Of a DNA stretch of 6,767 bases, positions 5,926-6,767 are shown in pieces. The notes under the pieces are model-generated. The model was not told the DNA's origin. It did no database searches and saw only the letters and a program-made list of their open reading frames with translations. The stretch lies in NCBI GenBank assembly GCA_021784495.1, contig JAJXSQ010000126.1:1-6767 (forward strand), written 5' to 3'. The translations under genes and the position numbers were made by a program. Position 1 is the first letter of the stretch. Each line of letters opens with the position of its first letter. This stretch comes from Myxococcales bacterium. GTDB lineage: Bacteria > Myxococcota > Myxococcia > Myxococcales > Anaeromyxobacteraceae.

Positions 5926-6639
5926 TCAGCCCTCCGCGGCGTCCTGCCGCTCGCGCGGGAGCGGCAGGATCACGAGCGCCGCCGTGACCTTCACCATGTA
6001 GTAGACCGCGCGCAGGCTGGAGATCGACGAGCGGCCGTGGCGGCGCTCGTGCATCCGGACCGGCACCTCGACGATGGAGAGCCCGTTCCGCGTGGCCAGG
6101 GCGATCGCCTCCGGCTCCGGGTAGTCGGAGGGGTAGCTCGCCGCGAAGAGCTCGATGGCGCGCCGGCCGGCGGCCCGGAAGCCGCTGGTGGCGTCGGTCA
6201 CCCGGGCGCCGCTCCGCAGCCGCAGCAGCCAGGACAGGTAGCGGATCCCGACCCGTCGCGCGGCGGTGGAGCGGAACCCCCCCTCGGCGAGGAAGCGGGA
6301 GCCGACCGCCAGGTCGGCGCGGCCGTCGGCGATCGGCGCCAGGAGCGCCGGCAGCGAGGCCGGGTCGTGCTGGCCGTCGCCGTCCACCTGGACGGCGGCG
6401 TCGTACCCCCGCTCCCGCGCCCAGAGGTAGCCGGCCTGGACCGCCCCGCCGATCCCGAGGTTCACCGGGAGGCGGAGGACGGCGGCGCCGGCGCGGGCGG
6501 CGACGCGGGCGGTGTCGTCGGAGGAGCCGTCGTCGACGACGCAGACGTCGAGCGGGACCGGCGCGGCGCGGAGCCCGGCCACCACGCCCGGGAGGCTCCG
6601 CGCCTCGTCGAGGGCCGGGACGATCGCGAGGACGCGCAC
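5926..6639 (-). CDS. Polyprenyl-phosphate-type family 2 glycosyltransferase (DPM1/GtrB-like)
   Basis: This 237-residue GT-A enzyme probably transfers a hexose or mannose from a nucleotide sugar to a polyprenyl phosphate, making a lipid-linked donor for outer-face glycosylation. MRVLAIVPALDEARSLPGVV is the DPM1-like N-terminus, followed by VCVVDDGSSDDTARVA (32-47) and NLGIGGAVQAGYLWA (60-74). The metal-binding VDGDGQHDP is at 85-93, then VGSRF, and VTDATSGFRA (147-156). The HERRHGRSSIS segment (197-207) is the conserved basic RxxGxS motif. Only one hydrophobic segment (about 211-227) follows, so it lacks the two-helix tail of GtrB; the adjacent DUF2304-type protein may provide the membrane anchor. 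The start is GTG 6637-6639, the first start codon after an in-frame stop at 6652-6654, and it leads directly into the first strand. The ribosome site is weak (TAGG, eleven bases upstream). The sugar is not determinable. Confidence 0.9.
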   Translation of the reverse strand: MRVLAIVPALDEARSLPGVVAGLRAAPVPLDVCVVDDGSSDDTARVAARAGAAVLRLPVNLGIGGAVQAGYLWARERGYDAAVQVDGDGQHDPASLPALLAPIADGRADLAVGSRFLAEGGFRSTAARRVGIRYLSWLLRLRSGARVTDATSGFRAAGRRAIELFAASYPSDYPEPEAIALATRNGLSIVEVPVRMHERRHGRSSISSLRAVYYMVKVTAALVILPLPRERQDAAEG

Positions 6640-6767
6640 GGTGGGCGGAGCCTACCACCGCCTCGCGGCGCCGTCCGCCGCGCCCGCGCGCGGAGGGCGC
6701 GCTCGATCCCGGCGAGTACCCTCCAGACTGGCACCCCGCCGCGCCCGCGCCCGGGCGAGGCACGCCG
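6640..6767 (-). other. Upstream region of the leftward glycosyltransferase unit; no gene seen
   Basis: These 128 bases lie ahead of the GTG-started glycosyltransferase. An in-frame stop at 6652-6654 rules out a longer N-terminus. GGTGG and CCACC flank a 10-base loop just before the start codon (6640-6659 region), a short possible hairpin. I see no convincing -35/-10 pair and no coding sequence with family resemblance on either strand. The promoter of the two-gene unit presumably lies here or further right. Confidence 0.3.

Noticed and set aside
6462..6734. Minus-strand 90-codon frame starting upstream of the leftward glycosyltransferase
   Set aside because: It mostly overlaps the true gene in another frame, is dominated by Arg, Ala, Pro and Ser, and has no recognisable domain.

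Overview
The window is extremely G+C-rich (roughly three quarters G or C by eye), with long spurious open frames antisense to the real genes. This fits a high-GC bacterium such as an Anaeromyxobacter-like myxobacterium or a GC-rich candidate phylum. The sequence alone does not settle the lineage. No tRNA, rRNA, CRISPR array, insertion sequence or phage gene was found, and the region reads as compact chromosomal housekeeping and envelope DNA.

Left part (1-4269, all minus strand). In transcription order, a TusA-family sulfur carrier (3976-4269) is followed after 6 to 9 bases by a PP-loop ATPase of the ThiI/MnmA-like tRNA thiolation class (2887-3966). After a 97-base gap comes a nearly full-length pyruvate, phosphate dikinase, ppdK (2789 down to the left edge, 3' end missing). 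TusA and the PP-loop enzyme look like a sulfur-relay pair: a small protein carrying a persulfide next to an enzyme that activates an RNA base for sulfur insertion. ppdK is a central-carbon enzyme interconverting pyruvate and phosphoenolpyruvate, and has no obvious functional tie to the pair.

Middle (4270-4443) is a divergent intergenic region. It holds a hairpin whose 3' arm, in the tusA-like mRNA, contains that gene's Shine-Dalgarno sequence. It also holds a plausible -35/-10 promoter for the rightward gene, placed so close to the ATG that the transcript may be leaderless.

Right part (4444-6639). A rightward family 2 glycosyltransferase with a C-terminal hydrophobic segment (4444-5511) converges, with 18 bases between stops, on a leftward two-gene unit. 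That unit is a polyprenyl-phosphate-glycosyltransferase-like GT2 (5926-6639) and a small membrane protein of the DUF2304 type (5530-5922), separated by 3 bases. Together these suggest cell-surface glycan or glycolipid assembly: the GT2/DUF2304 pair probably loads a sugar onto a lipid carrier, and the other enzyme probably extends a saccharide. The sugars and the final glycan cannot be read from this window.

The points most worth a second look are the TusA/PP-loop operon with its possible iron-sulfur cysteine set, the RBS-sequestering hairpin ahead of it, and a C9 tract inside the first codons of the rightward glycosyltransferase that could make it phase-variable.
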